Source: Nocardia carnea (lineage in GTDB: Bacteria > Actinomycetota > Actinomycetes > Mycobacteriales > Mycobacteriaceae). Taken from it: DNA of 64,000 nt. The notes below the pieces were generated by a model. It was not told the origin of the DNA, did no database searches, and saw only the letters and a list, made by a program, of their open reading frames with translations. How positions within the stretch are numbered: position 1 is the first letter of the stretch; the number at the start of each line of letters is the position of its first letter. Below are positions 36,914 through 44,178 of this stretch, piece after piece. Both the position numbers and the translations under genes were made by a program. The stretch is taken from positions 20,226-84,225 of the forward strand of contig NZ_JARWNW010000104.1 in the NCBI RefSeq assembly GCF_029868325.1. Reading direction: 5' to 3'.

Positions 36914-37366
36914 TTACCGCCGTCCGGTCAGGAGTTGGCGGCGGGCCGTGGCGAGCACCGTGGACCGGGATGGTAGAGCTTGGGCAGTGGTCGGGGGCCA
37001 GATCCAGTACCAGGTGAGGGGCTGATCGGACATCGGCAGCCACACCTGCTGCCCCTCCGTCAGCACTCGCACCCCCGCACGCTGCAGCGCCGTACGGACG
37101 GCGGCACCGAGCGCGCTGCCCGATCCCGGACCGACAACGAACACCCAGTCGCGACGCGGCCGATGATAGGTCAGCACCGGCGCAGCGATGGCGTGGTCGC
37201 GCTCGAGTTCTTGCCGGACCACGGTGCCCACATCCGGTGGCATCACCACCGCACCCAGCGATCTGGACGCGGTCACCGCGACCCGACCGAACCTGCACGA
37301 AACCGGAAATCCCATGCCGCGATAGACGTGCGCCACCTCGAAGGGGGTGTGACAGTTCTCGAACAT
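36914..37366 (-). CDS. Primase/polymerase-like small protein
   Basis: 150 residues from ATG at 37366. The sequence (HVYRGMGFPV...DWVFVVGPGSG...AGVRVLTEGQQVWLPMSD...YWIWPPT) resembles the small actinobacterial proteins annotated as bifunctional DNA primase/polymerase N-terminal-like. The catalytic Asp pair of primase-polymerases is not evident, so enzymatic activity is doubtful. Paired with the DUF4254 gene. Confidence 0.5.
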   Translation of the reverse strand: MFENCHTPFEVAHVYRGMGFPVSCRFGRVAVTASRSLGAVVMPPDVGTVVRQELERDHAIAAPVLTYHRPRRDWVFVVGPGSGSALGAAVRTALQRAGVRVLTEGQQVWLPMSDQPLTWYWIWPPTTAQALPSRSTVLATARRQLLTGRR

Positions 37367-37514
37367 CACTCCGCCTTCCGGTGACGCCCGCCGGTGACCA
37401 CAAACAGGGGAGATCCCGGTACCGGCTGCATCGAGGCGACCATGCGACGCCCGCGGGCCGCGCCTGCGCTGAACGCCACGATCGGGCTCGCCACCGAACA
37501 TGTCCGCCGCGCGA

Positions 37515-37817
37515 TCACCGCGACACCCCCGCCCAGGCCAGCGCACGCGCGGCGAACCCTTCCTTCCGGGGCACTGACCACGGGCACTCCTTCGCTGCCA
37601 TGCCCATGACCTCCAGCACGGTCAGCCCCAGCAGCCCGGCGTGTGCCCGCAGCGCCGCGATGTCTTCGAGGACGAGCAGGGACGCTTCCGCTTGGGCGCG
37701 TGACAGCGTCCGGCCGGGCAGATAACTCACCACCCATCCGTCGTTCCCGGTTGACCTGGCGTGGTGTTTCGTGTGGTCGCTCAGCATTAACGAGTTGTCG
37801 ATGACACGCACGGTCAT
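37515..37817 (-). CDS. Hypothetical protein next to an XRE-DUF397 locus
   Basis: 100 residues; ATG at 37817 with AGGAGG 7 nt upstream, a strong start. The sequence (GWVVSYLPGRTLSRAQAEASLLVLEDIA...LGLTVLEVMGMAA) matches small actinobacterial proteins often found beside XRE-DUF5753 regulators. Divergent from that regulator with about 150 bp of AT-rich promoter DNA between them, so they may be controlled together. No known function. Confidence 0.65.
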   Translation of the reverse strand: MTVRVIDNSLMLSDHTKHHARSTGNDGWVVSYLPGRTLSRAQAEASLLVLEDIAALRAHAGLLGLTVLEVMGMAAKECPWSVPRKEGFAARALAWAGVSR

Positions 37818-37971
37818 GACCGCCTCCTGCCTCGATCGAGTGGCTCCATAAGGGCCGCTGATTCTTGACGTGACGAATCGATTTAAACTTAAATCGAACA
37901 ATAACGCTACGCTTGCGGTGAAGTTCATGCGGTAACTTGTCCGCAGATACCGGCAGCTGGGAAAGGACGAC

Positions 37972-38832
37972 ATGCGCGACGAACGTTTCGACCCGTCGGC
38001 GTTGCGTTTCCTGGTCGGCCACGACCTGCGCTCGGCCCGCGAACAGGCACGGGTCAAGCAGGCCGAGGCCGCCAAACACATCGGCTGCACGCCGGCGAAG
38101 CTCAGCTATATGGAGAGCGGCAAGACCCAGCAAGCACCCGACGAGGTCGCTGCACTCCTGCGCTACTACGGCGTCAAGGTCGAAGACGTGGACCGAACCG
38201 TCACGCTGGCCGGACGCGCCGACCACGGCACCTGGTGGGCACCCTTCGGTGAGGTGCTACCGGACTGGTTCAAGACCTTCGTCGGTTTGGAAGGTCTGGC
38301 GACCCAGCAATTCGAGTACGCCGACAAGGTCCTCCCAGGACAAATCCAAACGCCGGACTACGCCACCGCCCTCCTCGGCGACAGCCTCCACATACCGACC
38401 ATGGACTTGGCGCAGTCGGTCCGCGCGCGGATGGCCCGGCAACGCCTGTCCGGAACCGACAACCCGCTCCAGCTCAGCGCCGTCGTCGAAGAGGCGGCGC
38501 TGGACCGCCCCGTCGGCGGCCCGCGCGTCATGCGCGAGCAACTGGAACACCTGCTCACATTGATGGACCAGGACAACGTCCGGTTCCAGGTGATCCCGAC
38601 TCGGGTGGCGGTGCACGACGGGCTTCCCGGCTCGTTCATCGTCCTCAACTTCGCCGAAGCCCGCGGCATCGCCTACGTCGAGTACCACACCGGCGCCCTC
38701 TACCTCCAGGATCACCCGCAAGTAGACTTGTACACACTGGCCGCCGACCGGCTGCGTCAGAAGGCGTACACACCCGAGGACACCGCGGCAGCCATCGAGC
38801 ACCGGATCGCGCAGTTCAAGAACATGGAGTAA
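37972..38832 (+). CDS. XRE-family regulator with DUF5753 ligand domain
   Basis: 286 residues. An HTH (about 15-70: LRSAREQARVKQAEAAKHIGCTPAKLSYMESGK) is followed by a DUF5753 domain (about 95-280: LPDWFKTFVGLEGLATQQFEYADKVLPGQIQT). ATG at 37972 with GAAAGGA upstream. In Streptomyces and Nocardia these proteins pair with small DUF397 proteins, here the next gene 2 bp later. They act as developmental or stress regulators whose partner may counteract them. Confidence 0.88.
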   Translation: MRDERFDPSALRFLVGHDLRSAREQARVKQAEAAKHIGCTPAKLSYMESGKTQQAPDEVAALLRYYGVKVEDVDRTVTLAGRADHGTWWAPFGEVLPDWFKTFVGLEGLATQQFEYADKVLPGQIQTPDYATALLGDSLHIPTMDLAQSVRARMARQRLSGTDNPLQLSAVVEEAALDRPVGGPRVMREQLEHLLTLMDQDNVRFQVIPTRVAVHDGLPGSFIVLNFAEARGIAYVEYHTGALYLQDHPQVDLYTLAADRLRQKAYTPEDTAAAIEHRIAQFKNME

Positions 38833-38834
38833 CA

Positions 38835-39209
38835 ATGACCACGCACATCCGCCGAGGCTGGCGGAAAAGTTCGTTTAGCAATAACGGGGGCGCCTCGTGC
38901 GTCGAGGTCAACTTCATCGGCGACCAGGTGCTCATGCGTGACAGCAAATATCTTCGGAACTCGGAGAACGACCCTGCTGCGCAGCCAGTGATCTCGATAC
39001 CAGCCGGTCATTGGCCAATTTTTTGCCGCCACTCAACGAAGCCAGCTGCAGACTATGCGCCGTACCTGCCCGTAATCCACCACCACGACGACGGCTGGGT
39101 GACCGTTAGATGCCGCGCCACCACCGTCGCATTGGTCTTCACACCAGACGAATGGACCGCCTTCGTCGCGGGTATCGAAGCCCGAGAATTCGAGCTGACA
39201 GCCGCGTAG
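38835..39209 (+). CDS. DUF397-domain protein
   Basis: 124 residues, longer than the usual 60-80. The DUF397 part comes first (GWRKSSFSNNGGASCVEV...VLMRDSK), interrupted by an insert (about 45-85), with the family tail VTPDEWTAFVAGI-like at the end. ATG 2 bp after the XRE-DUF5753 stop, so co-expressed. DUF397 proteins are proposed partners or antagonists of the regulator. Confidence 0.83.
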   Translation: MTTHIRRGWRKSSFSNNGGASCVEVNFIGDQVLMRDSKYLRNSENDPAAQPVISIPAGHWPIFCRHSTKPAADYAPYLPVIHHHDDGWVTVRCRATTVALVFTPDEWTAFVAGIEAREFELTAA

Positions 39210-39242
39210 TGGCCGGACTACCACCTGCGCTGTGGTTAGCCA
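39210..39242. terminator. Bidirectional hairpin between convergent genes
   Basis: Imperfect inverted repeat (GGACTACCAC / GTGGTTAGCC) spanning the junction of the DUF397 gene and the convergent methyltransferase gene, including the latter's stop codon. Confidence 0.4.
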
Positions 39243-40042
39243 TTGATGATTGACGTTGCGACGGTATAGCCCTTCGAGTCGCGCCAGAATTGGTTCGGGT
39301 GGGCAATGAACCAGTGTTCGATATCGGTGGTGAGGTCGGCGAGGATCTGAACGCGGTGCGGGGAATCGGGTGCGATGCCGCAGAAGGTGAACAGTGCCTC
39401 GGCAAAGGCGATCAGCGGCGTGGGCCGGTCGAAAATCAGCGTGTTGTCGTGGGTTTCGATCGCAGTATTGCCGAATACGTCCTGCATCATGTCGGGCAAG
39501 GTGTCGCTGGTTACGGTGTGGTTGACCATTCCGTCTGGCGGGGTGAGTCCGTAGTTGCGGGCGTGCGCGGCGACGAGTTGGTGTGTGCGATGGCAGGTTC
39601 GGGCGTGGTTGACGGTGACAGAGACCTTCCCGCCGGGTCGGGTGATGCGCCGGAACTCTGAGAGCGCGATGAGTGGGTCCGTGACGTGGTAGAGCATGTG
39701 CCGGGCGGTACACACGTCGAACTCGTCGTCCTGAAGCGGGAGTCTGCTGGCCTCGCCGTGAATGGCGGTGACGCCGGTGATCGTGGCCGCGGCGGCGACC
39801 ATGGTTCGTGAGGTGTCCACGCCGACGAGACGGCCGGTGTGGCCCATTTCGCGGAGGTACGCGAGGAAACGTGCGTCGCCGCACCCGATATCGGCGAGGG
39901 CCTCGCTGCCGGTGAGACCGAGAGCGGCCAGGACTGCGGCGACGGGGTCGTCGGGATGTTCGGAGTGGCGCTGGTGCGTGGCGATGCGGACCTGCAGGGG
40001 AGTGAGGTCGGCGTACTCGGTGTCCAGCGAGGGGGTGGTCAT
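39236..40042 (-). CDS. Class I SAM-dependent methyltransferase
   Basis: 268 residues; ATG at 40042 with AGGACA upstream, 10 bp after galE. Motif I ALADIGCGDARFLAYL (about 49), then VGVDTSRTMV and LPLQDDEFDVCTARHMLYHV place it in the UbiE/Methyltransf_11 group of small-molecule methylases. It ends the minus-strand series that includes ThiC-like and HUMPS proteins and probably methylates the product or an intermediate. The substrate cannot be read. Confidence 0.85.
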   Translation of the reverse strand: MTTPSLDTEYADLTPLQVRIATHQRHSEHPDDPVAAVLAALGLTGSEALADIGCGDARFLAYLREMGHTGRLVGVDTSRTMVAAAATITGVTAIHGEASRLPLQDDEFDVCTARHMLYHVTDPLIALSEFRRITRPGGKVSVTVNHARTCHRTHQLVAAHARNYGLTPPDGMVNHTVTSDTLPDMMQDVFGNTAIETHDNTLIFDRPTPLIAFAEALFTFCGIAPDSPHRVQILADLTTDIEHWFIAHPNQFWRDSKGYTVATSIING

Positions 40043-40052
40043 CAGTGTCCTG

Positions 40053-41036
40053 TTAGTTCGGTTTCCGGTGGGTGCGGTGGAATGTCCAGGCGTCGGCGAC
40101 GATGTCGGCGATGTCGGGTTTCTCTGGTTTCCATCCGAGTTCGCTGTGCGCTAGGTCCGAGGATGCGTAGAGGGTGGCGGGATCTCCGGCGCGCCGTGGG
40201 GCGATCTCGACGTCGAACTGTGCTCCGGCGACTTCTCGTACGGCCTGTATGACTTGGAGGTTGGAGAAGCCGATGCCGTTGCCGAGGTTGTAGATTTTGT
40301 GTTCGCCTGGCTCGATTGTGTCGAGTGCGAGCAGATGGGCGCGGGCGAGGTCGGTGATGTGGATGTAGTCGCGGACGCAGGTGCCGTCGGCGGTGGGGTA
40401 GTCGTCGCCGAACAAGGAGAGTTTGTCGCGGTGGCCTAGTGCGGCGTCCAGGGCGAGGGGGATGAGGTGGGTTTCGGGGTCGTGTCGCTCGCCGATCATG
40501 GTGCCGTCGTCGCAGGCGTGGGCGCCGGCGACGTTGAAGTAGCGCAGCGAGGTCGCGCCGAGGGTGCCCGTGCGGGTGTAGGACGCGATGGCGCGGTCGA
40601 CGGCGAGTTTGGTGTCGCCGTAGGTGTTGACCGGGCTGGTGGGTGAGGTCTCGGTGAGCGGCAGTTCGGTCGGTTCGCCGTAAACGGCGGCGGTGGAGGA
40701 GAACACCAGTTTGCCGACCTCGGCGGCGCGCATGGCGTCGAGAAGAGCTAGCGAGGCACGGGTGTTGTTGTCCCAATGCCATTCCGGATGTGTCATGGAT
40801 TCGCCGGCGGCGATGAGGCCGGCGAAGTGCAGGACTGCGTCGAAACCAGCTTGACGGGTGAGGACATCGGCGATGTCGTGGACGCGTAGCCGCGCGAAGA
40901 CCACGCCGGAGGGGATCTGGCGGTCGTCGTTGCGGGAGAGGTCGTCGACGATGACGACCTGGTGCCCGGCGTCGCGTGCCATGCGAGCGACGGTGGCGCC
41001 GACGTAGCCTGCACCTCCGGTGACCAGCAGTTTCAT
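40053..41036 (-). CDS. galE: UDP-glucose 4-epimerase (GalE-type)
   Basis: 327 residues; ATG at 41036 overlaps the upstream nucleotidyltransferase-like stop by 4 nt. Rossmann motif TGGAGYVG, FSSTAAVYG, catalytic YGDTK (Y-x3-K), FNVAGAH and the C-terminal LGWKPEKPDI are all GalE-like. It interconverts UDP-glucose and UDP-galactose (or the N-acetyl forms). Here it is embedded in an accessory operon, not with gal genes, and so probably supplies a nucleotide sugar for this pathway. Confidence 0.85.
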   Translation of the reverse strand: MKLLVTGGAGYVGATVARMARDAGHQVVIVDDLSRNDDRQIPSGVVFARLRVHDIADVLTRQAGFDAVLHFAGLIAAGESMTHPEWHWDNNTRASLALLDAMRAAEVGKLVFSSTAAVYGEPTELPLTETSPTSPVNTYGDTKLAVDRAIASYTRTGTLGATSLRYFNVAGAHACDDGTMIGERHDPETHLIPLALDAALGHRDKLSLFGDDYPTADGTCVRDYIHITDLARAHLLALDTIEPGEHKIYNLGNGIGFSNLQVIQAVREVAGAQFDVEIAPRRAGDPATLYASSDLAHSELGWKPEKPDIADIVADAWTFHRTHRKPN

Positions 41037-42061
41037 ACAATCTGCACTTTCATCGCCAATAGATGGTCGTGAATGTCCTGTTTGTGGCGGCGGAAGTAGT
41101 CTTCCGGGCTGGGCTGTATGTGGGTGCCGTCCCAGCCGGTGTATTCCGCCCACGCACGGTGCTTCACCGTAGCCAATGCCCGCGGGTCGCCTGTGACGAG
41201 CCATGCGTCAGCCATTGCCCGCGCCAACTGATGGGCCGCCTGGTGGTGGCGGGCGACGATCCGACCGCTGCTTGTCGTGGCGTACCGGCTGTAGTTGACC
41301 GCATCAGCTCGCCGTTGCCCGAATTCGGTATCGAAACGCGCTAATGCTTCGGCGAGATAGGTCCAGAATCGCCCCGGGGCCATCGGAGGCTTCGATGGGG
41401 CACGGCGCCAGCGTAGTTCTGCACTCATCCGGTCCGCGATAGGCCGTGGCATGCGGTCGAAGTCGTGGTGCGCGTAGGCGCCGTCCAGCATCGCGGTGGC
41501 GCGAAGGATCTTCATGCACAGCCGGTTGGTCACGAGGTGGTGTTGCGCAGTGTCTTCGCCGTTGAGCCACCAGTCGTGCAGCCCGCACCAGAAATATGCT
41601 TGCGTGTAGTAGAGCAGGATCTCGTAGGCGTCGCGGGCATCCAGCTCGACAGGGGTATGGCCTGGAAGACCGGTGTCGGCAAGTGCTACACCGAGATTCT
41701 TGAAGTCGTAGCCGAGCGAGGTTTGGATACGGCGGTAACCGGACAACGGCAGAACCATGAGATCGACAGTCGAAAAGTATTGTTCGGCCAACTCGACCAG
41801 CTCCGCCACCGGCATCGATGGCCGCTGCCCGGAGTGGACATACAGGAAATCGATATCGGAGATCAGCACGTACTGCTGCTCGTGCCGCACGAATGTCGGC
41901 TCGCCGCGGGCGAGGGAACCACCGACAATCAGCCAGTCTTCCGGTGGTACCCGGCGGCCGATCGACAGGAGGCGGTCCGCGACGTCGGTCGCGACATCGT
42001 CGAGTTCGGCGGAATCGGGGAGGCGCCGCACAATGCTGTGCCGTATATCAGTGGCCAGCAT
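41033..42061 (-). CDS. Nucleotidyltransferase-fold protein
   Basis: 342 residues; ATG at 42061 with GGGAGGA upstream, 2 bp after the ThiC-like stop. Near residue 47 it reads IVGGSLARGEPTFV followed by ISDIDFLYVH, the GS...DxD signature of the nucleotidyltransferase superfamily (aminoglycoside, MNT type). The rest is helical with many His and Trp, suggesting a two-domain transferase. It may adenylylate or otherwise nucleotidylate a small molecule. Substrate unknown; the operon context links it to the ThiC-like enzyme. Confidence 0.72.
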   Translation of the reverse strand: MLATDIRHSIVRRLPDSAELDDVATDVADRLLSIGRRVPPEDWLIVGGSLARGEPTFVRHEQQYVLISDIDFLYVHSGQRPSMPVAELVELAEQYFSTVDLMVLPLSGYRRIQTSLGYDFKNLGVALADTGLPGHTPVELDARDAYEILLYYTQAYFWCGLHDWWLNGEDTAQHHLVTNRLCMKILRATAMLDGAYAHHDFDRMPRPIADRMSAELRWRRAPSKPPMAPGRFWTYLAEALARFDTEFGQRRADAVNYSRYATTSSGRIVARHHQAAHQLARAMADAWLVTGDPRALATVKHRAWAEYTGWDGTHIQPSPEDYFRRHKQDIHDHLLAMKVQIV

Positions 42062-42063
42062 GA

Positions 42064-43374
42064 TCAGTCCTCCCGCTTGATGACGGGCAGGGGCCGTGCT
42101 GCCGAGGTTGTGACCGGCTTCTCGTTGTCTTTGTGGACGATGACCAGCGGGCAGTACTTGCCGCAGATCGTGCACGGTGCGCCGTCTTTGAGTCCTTCCC
42201 GGATGAACGCCTGATCTGCCAGGTCCGGGTATAGCGCCAGCTGGGCCTGCTCGGCCCAGGAGTTGCGGCGCCGGGACTGCCCCATCGCGCGCTGCCGGGT
42301 GGTCTCGGATTCCTTTCCGCGAGCCAACTCCAATGCAGTGATCGCGACTCGTGCGAAGCGGATGGCTTCGGCGGTATCGGGTGCGGTCGGCATGGCGTAA
42401 TGCTCGTTGTGGGTGATGGAGGCGAACATATCGCCGCCGCACTGGCCGGCGGCGAGGATACCGAGCGTATTGACGACCTGGTCGAGTGTGACGGCATTGT
42501 CGATCACCATGGGTCCGGCCAGCCACAGCGGCGCGCCGCCCAGGGCTTCCTTGTAGGCGGGGATGAGATCGGGGATTAGATGGAGTGGGATGTGCCCGCC
42601 GCTTTCACACAGCACCTGCACGCCGCCGCGCAGTATTTCGGCACGAAGCTGGGCCAGCAGCCGCAGCTCCATCCACTTCAGTTCATCGTTGGCGGCGTCC
42701 GCAGTGCAGGCAGGCCGGAAGATATCGCCGAGGTCGAGTACGACCTCGCGGCGCCGGCAGATCTCGATGATGCCGTCGAGGTGCTCGATCAAGGGGTTGT
42801 CGCAGTGATTGATCCGCATGTAGCGGTCGATCAGTCCGCCGCCGCGCGAAGTGGTGGGCACGATGCGGGTCGATTTCTTCATCGCCTCGGATATCGCCGG
42901 GGTGATACCCATATGGACAAGCACGTAGTCGACCCCGGTCGCCAATCCCATCTCGAATCGCTCGAGGAATTCCGCACGACTCATGCGCCGGCGGGGATCG
43001 GTGAACAAGTCATAAGTCAGGCAAGCCCCCAGTGGAACGCCCATGATCTCCTTGAGGTCGGCCCGTAGCGCGACACCTTCGGGATTGGTCGTGAGGTCCA
43101 TGACGGCATCGGGACGTGCGGCGAGGATGACGCTCATCGTGTCGACGATGGCCTGTCGATCGGTGTCACGCGGCCCCAGCCCGATCAGGCCGCTGATCTT
43201 GGGCCTGGTGCCGGTGCCGACAAGGAGGGGTTTGAAGTTCTCCATATGCCTGCTGGCTTCGGACCGGAGAAAGACCATCGTCCCGTCGGCTATCGAGCGG
43301 GCGGCTTCGGCCGGGTTGATTCCTTCCTCTCGGCAGGTTTCGGCGAACTGGGCATCTGTTTCCGGTGTGAGCAT
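42064..43374 (-). CDS. ThiC-like radical SAM protein (short form)
   Basis: 436 residues from ATG at 43374 (AGAGGTGAG upstream); an earlier in-frame start is unsupported. The ThiC fold is clear (GTRPKISGLIGLG, DLTTNPEG, GGHIPLHLIP, THNEHYAMPTAPD, ALELARG) and the C-terminal cluster reads CTICGKYC, a C-x2-C-x3-C spacing where E. coli ThiC has C-x2-C-x4-C. ThiC turns aminoimidazole ribotide into the thiamin pyrimidine; paralogues make 5-hydroxybenzimidazole. No thiamin genes are near, so this probably serves another azole or pyrimidine product. The region upstream holds operator-like repeats. Confidence 0.8.
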   Translation of the reverse strand: MLTPETDAQFAETCREEGINPAEAARSIADGTMVFLRSEASRHMENFKPLLVGTGTRPKISGLIGLGPRDTDRQAIVDTMSVILAARPDAVMDLTTNPEGVALRADLKEIMGVPLGACLTYDLFTDPRRRMSRAEFLERFEMGLATGVDYVLVHMGITPAISEAMKKSTRIVPTTSRGGGLIDRYMRINHCDNPLIEHLDGIIEICRRREVVLDLGDIFRPACTADAANDELKWMELRLLAQLRAEILRGGVQVLCESGGHIPLHLIPDLIPAYKEALGGAPLWLAGPMVIDNAVTLDQVVNTLGILAAGQCGGDMFASITHNEHYAMPTAPDTAEAIRFARVAITALELARGKESETTRQRAMGQSRRRNSWAEQAQLALYPDLADQAFIREGLKDGAPCTICGKYCPLVIVHKDNEKPVTTSAARPLPVIKRED

Positions 43375-43510
43375 GACGGGCTCACCTCTCACTCGAATGG
43401 GCCTCCTCGCCTCGGGTGAGGCCGGTGCCGGAAACGACAGGTTACGATGCTCGGCCGTCGGCGACGAGGAGTCGCGTACTCGTGACCAGCGTCGTTGGTG
43501 AGGCCGAAAG

Positions 43511-43550
43511 TAGATACCGCGGTCCTGTCCTAGTTCTGCTGTAGTTCTGC
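43511..43550 (-). promoter_or_regulatory. Promoter with 11-bp-periodic repeats before the ThiC-like gene
   Basis: On the minus strand GCAGAACTA occurs twice, starting 11 bp apart (43531-43539 and 43542-43550), followed 14 nt later by a -10-like TATCTA (43516-43511). Direct heptamers at 11-bp pitch upstream of a -10 are the layout of SARP-type activator sites. It lies in the 324-bp gap between the GNAT and ThiC-like genes, so these genes have their own promoter. Confidence 0.5.
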
Positions 43551-43698
43551 GTGGAGGTGTTACGCGGCAGTGTCGCCTGACCCGGCGCTGGCCCGCTTCA
43601 TGGATTGCAGTCGGGCGCCGGGCCCTGGCGTGCGATTCCTGAGCAAGGATGAGCAGCCGGTGCCCAGGAACCAACGAGGCGAATCAGATACGGAAGAC

Positions 43699-44178
43699 CT
43701 ACTCCAGGAAAAGGGCGTAGACAGCTCGGTCTCGGCCCGGGCCTTTGAAGTCGGCAGTCACGGAGACCCCGCCGACCTCCTTGTCGCCCTCGACGTTCTC
43801 GAACCCCAGTGCGATCCAGCTGGAGTGTGCTGCGCGGTTTTCGGGTTCAGACGTCAAGTACAGTCGCGTGCAACCCCATCCCGCAGCTCGGGATCGCACT
43901 GCGCCGAGAAGCGTTCGTGCGATGTTTCGGCGGCGGTAATGCGGATGAACCATCACGTCCTGGACGTACACGTCGGCAGGGTCATCCTGACTTCGGAAGG
44001 CGATCACTGCGCCTGCGAGTATGTTCCGTTCGTCGACTGCGACGGGGCAGGTGGTGGAAAACAGCGTCGCATACAGCCAGTAGTCCGACAGGGTGCGCGC
44101 GCTGATATAGGGCTCACCGAGCTGCATGAGCTGACGGACTTCGCCGATGTGTTCTGGCTGCAGCGGCGTGATGATCAC
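43699..44178 (-). CDS. GNAT-family N-acetyltransferase
   Basis: 159 residues; its start overlaps the STAND-HUMPS stop by 4 nt, so it is co-translated. Core features: YVQDVMVHPHYRRRNIARTLL (acetyl-CoA loop about 90) and SSWIALGFEN. Likely acetylates an amine on a small molecule or on the fused enzyme's product. Confidence 0.82.
   Translation of the reverse strand: MIITPLQPEHIGEVRQLMQLGEPYISARTLSDYWLYATLFSTTCPVAVDERNILAGAVIAFRSQDDPADVYVQDVMVHPHYRRRNIARTLLGAVRSRAAGWGCTRLYLTSEPENRAAHSSWIALGFENVEGDKEVGGVSVTADFKGPGRDRAVYALFLE

Noticed and set aside
43375..43698. TPP riboswitch upstream of the ThiC-like gene
   Set aside because: The conserved CTGAGA and ACCTGATC cores are absent on the minus strand; only direct repeats and a -10-like box are seen.
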